Below are positions 52,618 to 61,639 of a stretch of 64,000 bases of DNA, one piece after another. The translations under genes and the position numbers were made by a program. The notes under the pieces are model-generated. The model saw nothing but the letters and a program-made list of their open reading frames with translations. It had not been told where the DNA came from and did not search any database. This stretch comes from Terriglobia bacterium (lineage in GTDB: Bacteria; Acidobacteriota; Terriglobia; Terriglobales; Acidobacteriaceae), in contig JAIQFH010000007.1 in the NCBI GenBank assembly GCA_020073385.1, positions 118,064 to 182,063 on the forward strand, given 5' to 3'. The stretch's first letter is position 1, and every line of letters starts with the position of its first letter.

Positions 52618-53353
52618 CGAGGCACCTCCGTGGAGCGACTGAATTCTACTCAGAGGCGGATACGGGAAACAAGGAAGGTCGGTTCAGTTCTTTAAAGTCA
52701 GCGGCAGAAGGATGGCAATCGGGGTATCGGGGTATCGGGCTTTCGCGAATTTTTCCGAGCAATGTCGCGATGAGTTGCGCGACTGAGTGAGTTTCATTTT
52801 GGGAACGGATGGGTTTCGGAGGTACCCCCTCCCCCTCCCGGTCTATTGGAATGATGGAGGTAGCGGAGAATCTGCGGGTAATCTATGGGGCCCAGCAGCT
52901 TAGGGGCAAAATCTTGAGCCGCAAGGACTTGGGTCTTGTCGGCTGATTGCTCCTTACACCGCTTTCGCTTTGTCTATGATGGGCTTTCGCGATTCTGAAC
53001 GGAAGGGCGGAGATCACATCGGGGTGTGATTTCACTTACAAGCGTAGGGAAAACCTGGTGAACGGCCCGTCTGTCCCCACATTTCTTCAAGATGAATAGG
53101 AATCCGGGCTGCCCCGACTGTCGCGCTTTTTGGGAAAGAGCGGCGGTTCCTCCCAGAACTTAGGGTTTCAACGTTTCACGTCCCAGATTTACAGGTCCGT
53201 GGTTCCCACCCTTGCAAAGAACGCAAGGACGGGGCACCCACTGTGTGGTGGCATCAGCGCAGTCAAAAGCCTCGGCAACCCGCACTCGGCCGCCACCCAC
53301 TCAAGCCAAAACCGGGCTTGAATGGGCCACCCTCTTTCATCGACTAGTCAACT
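52618..53353. other. 736-nt non-coding stretch with repeats
   Basis: No gene was recognised. It contains an 8-nt tandem (CGGGGTATCGGGGTATCGGG near 52718) and a pyrimidine-rich GGTACCCCCTCCCCCTCCC block (about 52822-52840). GGGGCACCC at 53231-53239 and CCCACTCAAGCC/GGGCTTGAATGGG (53297-53326) form a hairpin next to the end of the fusion gene. Promoter(s) of the S9 gene must lie at the left side. Confidence 0.5.
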
Positions 53354-55216
53354 TCACGTCAGGCGCGCGAACGTCGCGTTGCTTTCAGGAAAGTCCACGC
53401 CCATGGCGGCTCCGGCGATGCATGCGAAGGCCGCGGCTAATGCAAACTGAGAAAGGGTCAGGTGCAGCGCTGGCGGCGCGGGCGAGTCGAAAACCGTGAG
53501 CGTTGCGCCGACGCATACCGTCGCGATCGCCAGCCATTGATACAGGCGTAGGCCGAAGATTACCGCCGTCTGGGGCTCTCCGCGATAAGCTTCTTCGCTA
53601 AATCGAGCAAGGCCGTTGCCGATGCCGTAGATGCCGGAGATCAGTGCCAGCGGACAACCGGACATCCACATGCGCGCGAGCAGCAGGCCGAGGAACACGT
53701 TGGTCAGGATCGAGTAGAGCTGGGTCGCGTGGATGGGAACGCCGGCCAGCCCCGCCATTCTGGTCACGCGGGAGCGCGGATGTGTGACGCGAATTCCCAC
53801 GGCCGGCGTGGTTTGCCGTCCATGGCAGCAGCCGTTGACCAGGCAACGCAGGCGGCCGATGGCCTGCATCCAGGGCGCGGCCAGGCAGGTCGCGGCGAGC
53901 AGCGTCCAGCGATCTGCGAAGAACAGGCAGGCGATGCCGCCACCAATCAGCCCGCCATAGAATCCGAAGGGCCGCCGAAGGCGCGAGGAACCTTCCACCA
54001 ACTGGGCCCACAATCCTGCACCGAGCAGGCCGCCGCTGCAGACCAGGAGCACTTGCCACTCTCTGCCTCGGCCCGCGGCGGCGAGGACGACAGCCATCTG
54101 CACAAACGCAGCGGCTCCGGCGTAGAAAGCATGATTGATGATGCGAACCGGGCCGATCCGCCATTCGTGCCAGGAATTGGCAAATCTCTCGGCTGTGTTC
54201 TGCAGGATTTCCCAAACCCGCTGCGGATTGAGAAGGGCCGGTGCAATGACGAAAGCTGCGACAACATCGACGGCGTAGTGCATGCCTGTGGTGATGCAGC
54301 TCAAGGCAATGGTCAAGGGATAGGCCCAGCGAATCCATCTGCGACGGAAAAGTCGCGCCACCAGGATCGACCAGAGGACATGGAATGACGGAAGCGCGGC
54401 AACCGGCGGATCGGTTGTGCGCTCGAGATAGAGAAGGCTGGTCATCCAGCCATGGCCGAGCAGCGGGCGCCGCGGCGCCGCGGAAGGCAAGAACCAGTAG
54501 ATGGGAAAAACGACCAGCATGGCGAACCATACCGAAACCGTGAGCTGGCGAAGGTCTTTGCGCGTGCGGGCGAGCCATGGCGCGAGCGCGACCATCACGT
54601 AAGTGCTCTCGTAGAACACAGCAGTCCAAGACAAAACGGGCAGGCGATCCTCGAAGGCGAATCCGAAGTTCAGACCGCGCAGCGGCAGGCGAATCGTAAA
54701 TTCGTACAGCGCGAGCCACGGAACAACGACGTGGAGCATGAAGCGCAATCTCTCGACGGTTGAAGGACGCGCGTCGTCCGCTGGTGGGAGGACCGGAAGC
54801 GTGCGCGAGAAGCGGCTCAGAAGATCAGTGTGCTCGTAGCCCACGACCAGAGCAACGCAGGCCAGCGCAATTGTCGGTGTGATCAGCCACAAGCCGGATG
54901 CGGACCGCAGCATCATCGAGACACCGAGGCAGACCGCGACAAATCCTGTGTAGATGGGATGCGGAAGAAACTGAAACGTGCCGCGTGAAACCATGGTGGG
55001 AGGCGGGAAGGCGTTCATGGGCAGTCCGCCGCCGAACCTCCAGAGCTCGAACATTGCAGCGGACATGAGTGCGAGGCCGGCACAGGCGAAGGCAATGCCG
55101 AGAGGCAGGCTCCCATACACCGGCATGGAAACTCTCGCTGCCGCGGCCCAGATGAACAATAACGCGGGCAGCAAAATGACGAATACTGCACCGTAAGCGA
55201 TCTTCTGCCATGTCAT
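53354..55216 (-). CDS. Three-part membrane fusion: ICMT-like, PAP2/Aur1-like and Lgt-like domains
   Basis: This 620-residue polytopic membrane protein has three recognisable enzyme-like parts. Residues about 1-130 resemble ICMT/PEMT-type methyltransferases (RGTFQFLPHPIYTGF, an HPxYxG motif). About 150-340 is a PAP2/Aur1-type phosphatase-transferase (PVAALPSFHVLWSI and TTGMHYAVDVVAAF, supplying the two catalytic His). About 370-620 resembles prolipoprotein diacylglyceryl transferase (IGRLRCLVNGCCHGRQTTP and GVPIHATQLYSIL). Its ATG overlaps the stop of the upstream gene (ATGA). Function is unknown; membrane-lipid or lipoprotein modification is inferred from the parts. Confidence 0.8.
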   Translation of the reverse strand: MTWQKIAYGAVFVILLPALLFIWAAAARVSMPVYGSLPLGIAFACAGLALMSAAMFELWRFGGGLPMNAFPPPTMVSRGTFQFLPHPIYTGFVAVCLGVSMMLRSASGLWLITPTIALACVALVVGYEHTDLLSRFSRTLPVLPPADDARPSTVERLRFMLHVVVPWLALYEFTIRLPLRGLNFGFAFEDRLPVLSWTAVFYESTYVMVALAPWLARTRKDLRQLTVSVWFAMLVVFPIYWFLPSAAPRRPLLGHGWMTSLLYLERTTDPPVAALPSFHVLWSILVARLFRRRWIRWAYPLTIALSCITTGMHYAVDVVAAFVIAPALLNPQRVWEILQNTAERFANSWHEWRIGPVRIINHAFYAGAAAFVQMAVVLAAAGRGREWQVLLVCSGGLLGAGLWAQLVEGSSRLRRPFGFYGGLIGGGIACLFFADRWTLLAATCLAAPWMQAIGRLRCLVNGCCHGRQTTPAVGIRVTHPRSRVTRMAGLAGVPIHATQLYSILTNVFLGLLLARMWMSGCPLALISGIYGIGNGLARFSEEAYRGEPQTAVIFGLRLYQWLAIATVCVGATLTVFDSPAPPALHLTLSQFALAAAFACIAGAAMGVDFPESNATFARLT

Positions 55217-55983
55217 TTTGGCCAGCTTACGATTTCGTGAATGGCCCAGCCTTCCACCGGAGAACGCCCGGCGCATTCGAATCTTGCGCGGCTGCGCCAC
55301 TTGCATTCGTTTACCTGCAGTAACCGTGCAGGGAACGTCTTGCCAACTCCGGGAATCGACGAAAGCGCAGTTGTCCCCAACGGGCCTTTCCGCAAGGTCA
55401 AGGACTGGTCCATGGTGAGTCGCGATCCATCGTCGAAGGTGATTTGCTGATCCTCGATCGTCGAGTCGGGAACCAACCTTCCGTTGAGATAAAGAATCCG
55501 TTTCGAGAATTGGCCTTGCCAGTCGATCCATACGGCCCAATCGGAGGCGCTGCAAAAGCGCCCCCAACGCAGATGTTGAATGGGAATCTTCCATGGTGCG
55601 ACTGTCATGGTGAGATGTTCCACGTAGCCGAGGCCGGAGTCATTGCCGGTGCGCACATGCGCGCGGGGCATGAGGCAGCGCCACTCGACCGAACCTTCGT
55701 CGTTCTTGAAAACCGTTTCACGTACTTCGGACGCATCGGCTTGCCACACGGCGGCGAAGTCGAATGGCGCGGAGTTCCACGAGATCGAGGAACCGTTGAC
55801 CTCGGGCATGCTCGGCCGGCGCAGGGAGTTCTGCTGGGTCACGTTATCGCCGGCGCTGCGAAGAAGGCTCGAGTAGGGAAGGTGGACCGGACCCCACGCG
55901 AGATCGCCGACATACGCGATCGATGCGTCCCCGGAATCGGTCACGGAGTCCAGGTACCACTTCGATAGGTGGAAAGCAGTCAT
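55213..55983 (-). CDS. Uncharacterised protein, possibly CrtC/AttH lipocalin-like
   Basis: This 256-residue protein has no signal peptide. A stretch WRCLMPRAHVRTGNDSGLGYVEHLTMTVAPWKIPIQHLRWGRFCSASDWAVWIDWQGQFSKRILYLNGR recalls the second half of hydroxyneurosporene-synthase (CrtC)/AttH-type lipocalin folds (GxGYVEHL...W...G). The match is by eye and weak. Translational coupling (ATGA overlap) to the ICMT-PAP2-Lgt fusion implies a shared pathway, perhaps modification of an isoprenoid or lipid. Confidence 0.55.
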   Translation of the reverse strand: MTAFHLSKWYLDSVTDSGDASIAYVGDLAWGPVHLPYSSLLRSAGDNVTQQNSLRRPSMPEVNGSSISWNSAPFDFAAVWQADASEVRETVFKNDEGSVEWRCLMPRAHVRTGNDSGLGYVEHLTMTVAPWKIPIQHLRWGRFCSASDWAVWIDWQGQFSKRILYLNGRLVPDSTIEDQQITFDDGSRLTMDQSLTLRKGPLGTTALSSIPGVGKTFPARLLQVNECKWRSRARFECAGRSPVEGWAIHEIVSWPK

Positions 55984-56039
55984 TCGCAGGCATGGTATCA
56001 GCAGTGCGGCGCCGCGCAGTGAACGGGATCACTACAAGT

Positions 56040-56102
56040 GGGTTTGTAACCGCAAAGATCGCTAAGAAAGAACGCAAAGTACGCGAAGAAAACCTGACAC
56101 GC
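56040..56102. repeat. CGCAAAG-type dispersed short-period repeat
   Basis: CGCAAAGATCGCTAAGAA followed by AGAACGCAAAGTACGCGAAGAAA has near-9-nt spacing of CGCAAAG-like words. It lies upstream of the lipocalin-like gene, just past the stop of the DDAH-like gene. Confidence 0.5.
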
Positions 56103-56978
56103 TTAATTTCGGAGTAACGGGCGCGTGAGGCATGTGGGGCCGCCGCTGCCGTTAATGCAGATCTCGCTGCCGGGGAAGGTGCGGACGTCGAATCCGGCGA
56201 CGCGTAGCTTGTTATTCGTTTTGCGATTCTCTTCGATAGCGAGCAGACGTTTTCCGCCGAGGGACAGAACGTTGCAGGCCAGTGTGTCGCGCTCAGAATA
56301 GTCGATCTCGATGAATTCGAATCCGCGAGATTTGAGCAGTTCAACGGTCTCGACCGCAAGCCACGGAAGATCGACCACGGCGGTGCGTTCGTCCAGCAGG
56401 CTAATCAGCGACATCAGGTGCAGGCAAGCGGCAGGCCCGGGTCCGTAGGGAAGTGGTGCCGAAATCACGTCGACCCCTTTCGGAGCGAGGACTGTGCGCA
56501 TCTGCGCAATCCCGGCAGCATTCGTGCGATAGCCGTGGCCGATCAGCAGCGTCTTCGAATCGAGCCAGACCATGTCTCCCGCTTCGGTTGAGCCCGGAGA
56601 CGTGATTTCAGCAAACGTGGGAATCCCCATCTGCTCGCAGAACGAGCCTTGATGCCGGCCTTCGACAACGCGATTCTTCTTTCCCGGACGCATAAGGATC
56701 AGGCCGAAGTCGGTCGCCAGCGAGGCATCGTGCGCGTATGCCGCATCAAGAGAGATATCCGGGGACGACGACAATTCGATCACTTCTACGCCAGCGAGAT
56801 CCAATTCGCGGCACAGAGCGTCGTGCTGCGACTGCGCCTGTGAAAAGTCAGGGGCGTGATGAAATCCAAGTTCGCGCCAGCGCGCCAGGCCTTCCGGTTG
56901 ATTCCATCCGGCAGCGCGGGGCGAGCACACCAGCACGCGCTTGAGCGGAGCGACCATCGAGTGGCCATTGAAGGCCAC
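56103..56978 (-). CDS. Dimethylarginine dimethylaminohydrolase-like amidinotransferase-fold protein
   Basis: This 291-residue cytoplasmic protein of the DDAH/arginine deiminase superfamily has the substrate-binding Asp region AYAHDASLATDFGLILMRPGKKNR. EAGDMVWLDSKTLLIGHGYRTN follows, then the His region GPAACLHLMSLISLLDER. DTLACNVLSLGGKRLLAIEENRKTN and the catalytic Cys in GSGGPTCLTRPLLR close the sequence. The arrangement fits enzymes that hydrolyse methylated arginines to citrulline plus amine; ornithine or agmatine-related substrates are possible. Confidence 0.85.
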   Translation of the reverse strand: MAFNGHSMVAPLKRVLVCSPRAAGWNQPEGLARWRELGFHHAPDFSQAQSQHDALCRELDLAGVEVIELSSSPDISLDAAYAHDASLATDFGLILMRPGKKNRVVEGRHQGSFCEQMGIPTFAEITSPGSTEAGDMVWLDSKTLLIGHGYRTNAAGIAQMRTVLAPKGVDVISAPLPYGPGPAACLHLMSLISLLDERTAVVDLPWLAVETVELLKSRGFEFIEIDYSERDTLACNVLSLGGKRLLAIEENRKTNNKLRVAGFDVRTFPGSEICINGSGGPTCLTRPLLRN

Positions 56979-57086
56979 GGCGGTTTGAGAAAGAGAAGAA
57001 GAGGGCAGGCGATCCTCCTTGCGCTATGCGCAGCAGAGGTGATTCTACGGCAGGATGGTGCCTGAACGAAACGCGGCCGGCGGAGC

Positions 57087-57851
57087 CTACTGTGCCTCGG
57101 TGAGCGCTTCTTCCTCAGTTGTGGCGAATGCAACATGTCCGTCCGCCGGCGGCAACAGTTCGCGGACGGCGTGCTTGTTCTGATTGCCACGCTTGCTGAG
57201 CCACTGCTTCAGGTGCTTGCGGGCGGCCGGAGCCAGCTTCGAGAAAAAGAGTCCGGCGCGACCCTGGTCGCTGGCCCAGATTACGTCGGCGTATCCGTTG
57301 AGCGTCACGTGCGTGCCCGGAAGCACGCAGCGAAAGGCGATGTTGGAATTCACGGGCACAGGCTCACTCGCCTGTAACGCCAGACCGTGTTCTCCGATGT
57401 CGATGCTGACACCGGCGAGCGTGCCGTGCTCAAGCTCCAGATAGACCAGCGTCTTGACCTCATAACGCGCGGATTTTCGCTGGTTTGGGCGGGTTGTTTT
57501 CTTCCCTGCCTTGAGCGCGTCCTTGACGAGGTCCGTTTGGAGCGGCCGGTACAGAATCCGGCTAGCGCCCGACTGAAAAGCCTGGCCCGTCCCCGGCCAG
57601 GCGCGGCTGGCGACGGCGAGAAGATTCGGCTTTTGCTCCGCAGGCAGCAGGGCCGCCATGCGGATCGCCTCTTCCGCGCCGGGAAGATCGAAGTCGACAA
57701 TCAACGTGGAGCATTCTCCGGCCATGACCAGCTCGAGAGCTTGCTGATTGGATCGGCAATTCTTGAGCTCGATTCCAAGCTGGTCGAGAGTGGCGGCAAG
57801 GGTTTGCAGGGATCGCTCGTCGTGACAAAGAACCGCAGCGGACTTGCGCAT
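57087..57851 (-). CDS. Receiver-like plus PilZ domain protein
   Basis: This 254-residue cytoplasmic protein has residues 1-118 resembling a response-regulator receiver fold (AAVLCHDERSLQTLAATLDQLG, TLIVDFDLPGAEEAIRMA). The metal-binding acidic pair is incomplete, so phosphorylation is doubtful. Residues about 122-225 form a PilZ domain: RKSARYEV (RxxxR) and SIDIGEHGLALQ (DxG/SxxG variant), implying cyclic-di-GMP binding. The C-terminal tail is acidic. It could couple c-di-GMP to motility or surface behaviour; no such genes are nearby. Confidence 0.83.
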   Translation of the reverse strand: MRKSAAVLCHDERSLQTLAATLDQLGIELKNCRSNQQALELVMAGECSTLIVDFDLPGAEEAIRMAALLPAEQKPNLLAVASRAWPGTGQAFQSGASRILYRPLQTDLVKDALKAGKKTTRPNQRKSARYEVKTLVYLELEHGTLAGVSIDIGEHGLALQASEPVPVNSNIAFRCVLPGTHVTLNGYADVIWASDQGRAGLFFSKLAPAARKHLKQWLSKRGNQNKHAVRELLPPADGHVAFATTEEEALTEAQ

Positions 57852-57985
57852 GAGCTACAAAATACGGGTCCTGGCGAGGCGAGGAAATGTCACAGCGGTA
57901 ATCGGCTCGTTGGTTACTGAGGCTATCTGTAAATCGCAGAAAGCATTGGCGCGATCCGAGGGAATTCGCCCGGGTTCATTCCGCG

Positions 57986-58046
57986 TTCTCTGCGGGGGTT
58001 CTCAGCGAACGCCGCGGTAAAGGCTTAACCGCTGAAATCGCAGAGA
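57986..58046. repeat. Inverted repeat upstream of hslV
   Basis: TTCTCTGCGGGGGTTCTCAG...CGCGGT (57986-58018) pairs with ACCGCTGAAATCGCAGAGA (58028-58046). It is a dispersed-looking imperfect hairpin in a 273-nt gap between the PilZ protein and hslV, where no gene was seen. Confidence 0.55.
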
Positions 58047-58124
58047 CTTATCGCCGAGCCCCACGGAGAAAAGCCGGTGGTGCGGCGGCCAGCTGACCGA
58101 CTGCTATAATCAAGAATTGCGCTC

Positions 58125-58667
58125 ATGAGTACGAAACGACTGATTCGGTCCACGACAGTTTTGTCGATTCGCCGCGGAGGCAAGGTGGTTCTCGCCGGCG
58201 ACGGTCAGGTCACCTTGGGCGAGTCCGTGATCAAGCACTCCGCCAAGAAGATCCGCCGACTCTATAACGACAAGATTGTGGCTGGGTTTGCCGGATCGAC
58301 TGCCGATGCCTTCACGCTCTTCAGCAGGTTCGAAGCTAAGCTGGAGCAATATCACGGCAACCTGGGACGCGCCGCCGTCGAACTGGCACGCGACTGGCGC
58401 ACGGATAAGTTCCTTCGACATCTGGAGGCTCTGCTTCTGGTTAGCGACAGGGAGCAGACGTTCCTGCTCAGCGGTCAGGGCGATGTGATCGAACCCGACA
58501 GCGGCATAGCGGCAATCGGCAGCGGCGGTCCGTACGCGCAAGCGGCCGCCCAGGCGCTCTCAGAACACACCGAGCTCTCGGCCCGGCAGATCGCCGAAGA
58601 AGCCATGAAGATTGCGGGCAAGATGTGCATCTATACGAATGACAAGGTGACAATCGAAGAATTGTAG
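58125..58667 (+). CDS. hslV: ATP-dependent protease subunit HslV (ClpQ)
   Basis: This 180-residue N-terminal nucleophile threonine protease forms double hexamers with HslU. A nine-residue propeptide (MSTKRLIRS) precedes the mature end [23 protein letters not shown], whose first Thr is the nucleophile after processing. [30 protein letters not shown] and [18 protein letters not shown] are HslV signatures. It is followed by hslU after a 78-nt gap holding a heptad hairpin. Confidence 0.97.
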   Translation: MSTKRLIRSTTVLSIRRGGKVVLAGDGQVTLGESVIKHSAKKIRRLYNDKIVAGFAGSTADAFTLFSRFEAKLEQYHGNLGRAAVELARDWRTDKFLRHLEALLLVSDREQTFLLSGQGDVIEPDSGIAAIGSGGPYAQAAAQALSEHTELSARQIAEEAMKIAGKMCIYTNDKVTIEEL

Positions 58668-58671
58668 GCTT

Positions 58672-58731
58672 CGGACCTCAGACCTCGGACTTCAGGGAGG
58701 TTTTGCTGAAGTCCGAGGTCTGACGTCTGAG
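58672..58731. repeat. Heptad-period inverted repeat (GGACCTC word) inside the hslVU operon
   Basis: The left arm 58672-58695 (CGGACCTC, AGACCTC, GGACTTC, AG) and right arm 58706-58731 share a perfect 17-bp complement CAGACCTCGGACTTCAG. The loop is 10 nt. It falls between hslV and hslU, and its right end is 14 nt from the hslU ATG. Confidence 0.9.
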
Positions 58732-58745
58732 GGCGAGAGTTTTCT

Positions 58746-60161
58746 ATGGCTATTTACCTCCCTTCCACCGCCGAAGAAGAACAGCTTGCGCTGGATGAAC
58801 TGACTCCGCGCGAGATTGTTGCCGAGCTCGACAAACACGTGATTGGCCAGAAAGACGCCAAACGCGCCGTGGCCATCGCGCTGCGGAATCGCACCCGGCG
58901 GCAGAAGCTGCCTCCTGATCTCGCCGAAGAGATCATTCCCAAGAACATCATCATGATCGGGCCGACGGGTGTGGGGAAGACTGAGATTGCCCGCCGTCTG
59001 GCCAAGTTGGCGAATTCCCCGTTCCTGAAAGTGGAGGCCTCGAAGTTCACCGAGGTCGGCTACGTGGGTCGCGATGTGGAATCGATGGTGCGCGATCTGG
59101 TGGAGATCGCCATCGACAACGTGCGCGAAGAAAAGCTGGAGGACGTCTCTGATAAGGCCGAACTCAATGCCGAGGAGCGGCTGCTCGATATTCTTCAGCC
59201 GCACACGCCGCCGCGGCCAGAGCCTTCTTCGACTGCCGGCGGTGTCGTGATTGACGGCAGCACGGGACTAGCGGAGTCTTCAAGCCGCACGCGCGAAAAA
59301 CTGCGGCAGCAATTGCGCGAAGGCAAGCTCGATGAACGGATGGTCGAGATCGACGTGCGCGAGCGGAACTTTCCGTCGTTCGAAATCCTGACCAACCAGG
59401 GTGTCGAGGAGATGGACGTCAACATCAAAGACATGTTGCCGAACATTTTCGGGCAGCGCACCAAGAAGCGGAAGATGAAGGTGAACGAGGCCTTCGAGTA
59501 CCTGATCCAGGAAGAAGAGCAGCGGCTGATTGATATGGACCAGGTGACACGCACGGCAATCGATCGCGTCGAAAACTCGGGCATCGTCTTCCTCGACGAA
59601 ATCGACAAGATCGCCGGCCGTGAAGGCGGTCACGGACCTGATGTTTCCCGCGAAGGCGTGCAGCGCGACATCCTGCCGATCGTCGAAGGCACCACAGTCA
59701 ACACGCGCTACGGCATGGTACGCACGGATCACATCCTGTTCATCGCCGCCGGAGCTTTTCACGTTTCCAAGCCCAGCGATTTGATTCCTGAGCTGCAGGG
59801 ACGTTTTCCGATCCGCGTCGAACTGCAGTCGCTGACCATGGAAGACTTCGTGCGCATTCTGACAGAACCGAAGTCGTCTCTAGTGAAGCAGTACACGGCA
59901 TTGCTCGAGACCGAAGGAGTGAAGTTGGAGTTCACTCCTGAGTCGTTGGATGAAATCGCTCACTTCGCGTTCCGCGTGAATGAGAGCACCGAAAACATCG
60001 GAGCGCGGCGGCTGCACACCATCATGGAGCGCGTCCTCGACGAACTGAGTTTCGATGCCCCCGAGAAGAAGGGACAGGCTTTCACGGTGGACGCCGACTA
60101 CGTTCGCAAGATGCTGACCGACATCGTGAAAGACCAGGATCTGAGCCGCTATATCCTGTAG
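58746..60161 (+). CDS. hslU: ATP-dependent protease ATPase subunit HslU (ClpY)
   Basis: This 471-residue AAA+ unfoldase feeds substrates into HslV. The opening [31 protein letters not shown] precedes Walker [19 protein letters not shown] (about 75-92). The intermediate (I) domain, about 110-260, has [24 protein letters not shown]. Walker [14 protein letters not shown], sensor region [16 protein letters not shown], and the C-terminal DLSRYIL tail that inserts into HslV complete the family pattern. Confidence 0.98.
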   Translation: MAIYLPSTAEEEQLALDELTPREIVAELDKHVIGQKDAKRAVAIALRNRTRRQKLPPDLAEEIIPKNIIMIGPTGVGKTEIARRLAKLANSPFLKVEASKFTEVGYVGRDVESMVRDLVEIAIDNVREEKLEDVSDKAELNAEERLLDILQPHTPPRPEPSSTAGGVVIDGSTGLAESSSRTREKLRQQLREGKLDERMVEIDVRERNFPSFEILTNQGVEEMDVNIKDMLPNIFGQRTKKRKMKVNEAFEYLIQEEEQRLIDMDQVTRTAIDRVENSGIVFLDEIDKIAGREGGHGPDVSREGVQRDILPIVEGTTVNTRYGMVRTDHILFIAAGAFHVSKPSDLIPELQGRFPIRVELQSLTMEDFVRILTEPKSSLVKQYTALLETEGVKLEFTPESLDEIAHFAFRVNESTENIGARRLHTIMERVLDELSFDAPEKKGQAFTVDADYVRKMLTDIVKDQDLSRYIL

Positions 60162-60170
60162 AAAAACCTT

Positions 60171-60233
60171 CACCACAGAGGGCACAGGAGTACACTGAGG
60201 AATTCCTCTGTGGTTCTCTGTGTCCTCTGTGGT
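60171..60233. repeat. Nonad-period inverted repeat (CACAGAGGA family)
   Basis: CACCACAGAGGGCACAGGAG (60171 onwards) faces CCTCTGTGGTTCTCTGTG plus TCCTCTGTGGTT. It occupies almost the whole hslU / aminotransferase gap. Confidence 0.8.
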
Positions 60234-60249
60234 TTATCTTCTTTGAACG

Positions 60250-61602
60250 ATGAAAGCAATCGACCGCTCCCGCCTGCAGTCCCTGATGCAACGCGAACAG
60301 AAGAAGTTTGTCGACGAGCGCCCGAAGTCGAAGGCCCTCTTTGACCGCGCGCGCAAGTCGCTGCTCGCCGGCGTGCCCATGAACTGGATGGTCAAGTGGG
60401 CTGGAGCTTTCCCGCCATTCGTGCGCGAGGCACAGGGCGCGGAATTCTTCGATGTGGACGGCCTGCGCTATATCGATTTTTGTCTCGGTGACACGGGGGC
60501 AATGACGGGGCACTCTCCATTTGCGACGGTCAAGGCAGCAGAAGAACAGATGCGCCGCGGCATTACGCTGATGCTTCCCAGCGAAGACGCGATTATCGTC
60601 GCCGAAGAACTGCAGAAGCGATTCGGGCTTCCCTACTGGCAATTCGCGCTCACCGCGACCGATGCGAATCGTTTTTCGATCCGACTGGCCCGGCAGATCA
60701 CCGGACGTCCGAAGATTCTGGTCTTCAACTGGTGCTATCACGGCACGGTCGACGAGACTTTCATCACGATCGGCGATAACGGCCAAGCGGGCCCGCGTCC
60801 CGGAAGCATCGGTCCTCCGGTCAATCCTGCGGTCACAACCAAAGTTGTGGAGTTCAACGACGTCGACGCCCTGGAGGCCGCGCTTGTCTCGGGAGATGTG
60901 GCCTGCGTGCTCGCTGAGCCAGCGATGACGAACGTAGGCATCGTGCATCCCGAGCCCGGATTTCATAAGGCTCTACGTGAAATCACACGAGAGCACGGAA
61001 CCCTGCTCATCATCGACGAAACGCATACCATCTGCGCCGGCCCTGGAGGATATACGCGCGCTGAGAATCTCGATCCCGACGTGATCGTCTTCGGCAAAGC
61101 CATCGGGGCTGGTATTCCGGGAGCGGCTTACGGATTTTCCCAGGAAGTCGCCGACCGCATCGTCGCCAGGCAGGAGTTGGAAAACTGCGATGTGGGCGGC
61201 ATCGGCGGCACGCTCGCGGGCAATGCGCTCTCTCTTGCCGCCATGCGTGCGACGCTCACCAAGGTCCTTACGAAAGAGGCTTTCGAGCGAATGATCCCCA
61301 TGGCTGGGCGCTGGACCGAAGGCGTTGCCAAGGCGATCGCTGACGCCCAACTGCCGTGGTATGTCACGCGCCTCGGCTGCCGCGCCGAATACATCTTCGG
61401 CCCTCAGCCAAAGAATGGCCAGCAGGCACACGATGCCATGGATTTCGAACTGGAGCGCTTCATGCATCTGTACGCCATGAACCGCGGCATCCTGCTCACT
61501 CCGTTCCACAACATGGCGCTGATGTCGCCCCAGACGGAGGCGGCTCATGTGGACCGGCACACGAAGATTTTCCGCGAGGCCCTGAAAGAACTTACTACTT
61601 AG
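60250..61602 (+). CDS. Class III aminotransferase, glutamate-1-semialdehyde aminotransferase-like
   Basis: This 450-residue PLP enzyme has FFDVDGLRYIDFCLGDTGAMTGHSPFATVKA near 75-105. FALTATDANRFSIRLARQITGRPKILVFNWCYHGTVDETF follows, and the cofactor Asp lies in LLIIDETHTICAGPGGYTR. The Schiff-base Lys is in VIVFGKAIGAGIPGAAYGFS. It resembles HemL and relatives but is longer at the N-terminus and carries GDTGAMTGHSP instead of the more typical G-x-x-x-x-GH. A catabolic omega-aminotransferase or aminomutase is as likely as a haem role. It starts 88 nt after hslU. Confidence 0.87.
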   Translation: MKAIDRSRLQSLMQREQKKFVDERPKSKALFDRARKSLLAGVPMNWMVKWAGAFPPFVREAQGAEFFDVDGLRYIDFCLGDTGAMTGHSPFATVKAAEEQMRRGITLMLPSEDAIIVAEELQKRFGLPYWQFALTATDANRFSIRLARQITGRPKILVFNWCYHGTVDETFITIGDNGQAGPRPGSIGPPVNPAVTTKVVEFNDVDALEAALVSGDVACVLAEPAMTNVGIVHPEPGFHKALREITREHGTLLIIDETHTICAGPGGYTRAENLDPDVIVFGKAIGAGIPGAAYGFSQEVADRIVARQELENCDVGGIGGTLAGNALSLAAMRATLTKVLTKEAFERMIPMAGRWTEGVAKAIADAQLPWYVTRLGCRAEYIFGPQPKNGQQAHDAMDFELERFMHLYAMNRGILLTPFHNMALMSPQTEAAHVDRHTKIFREALKELTT

Positions 61603-61639
61603 CGCCCCGGGCCCGTATCTTGATACTCTTTTCCTTCCC

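Noticed and set aside
60250..61602. Naming the class III aminotransferase hemL
   Set aside because: It is HemL-like but longer and lacks haem-pathway neighbours; specificity cannot be set from motifs alone.
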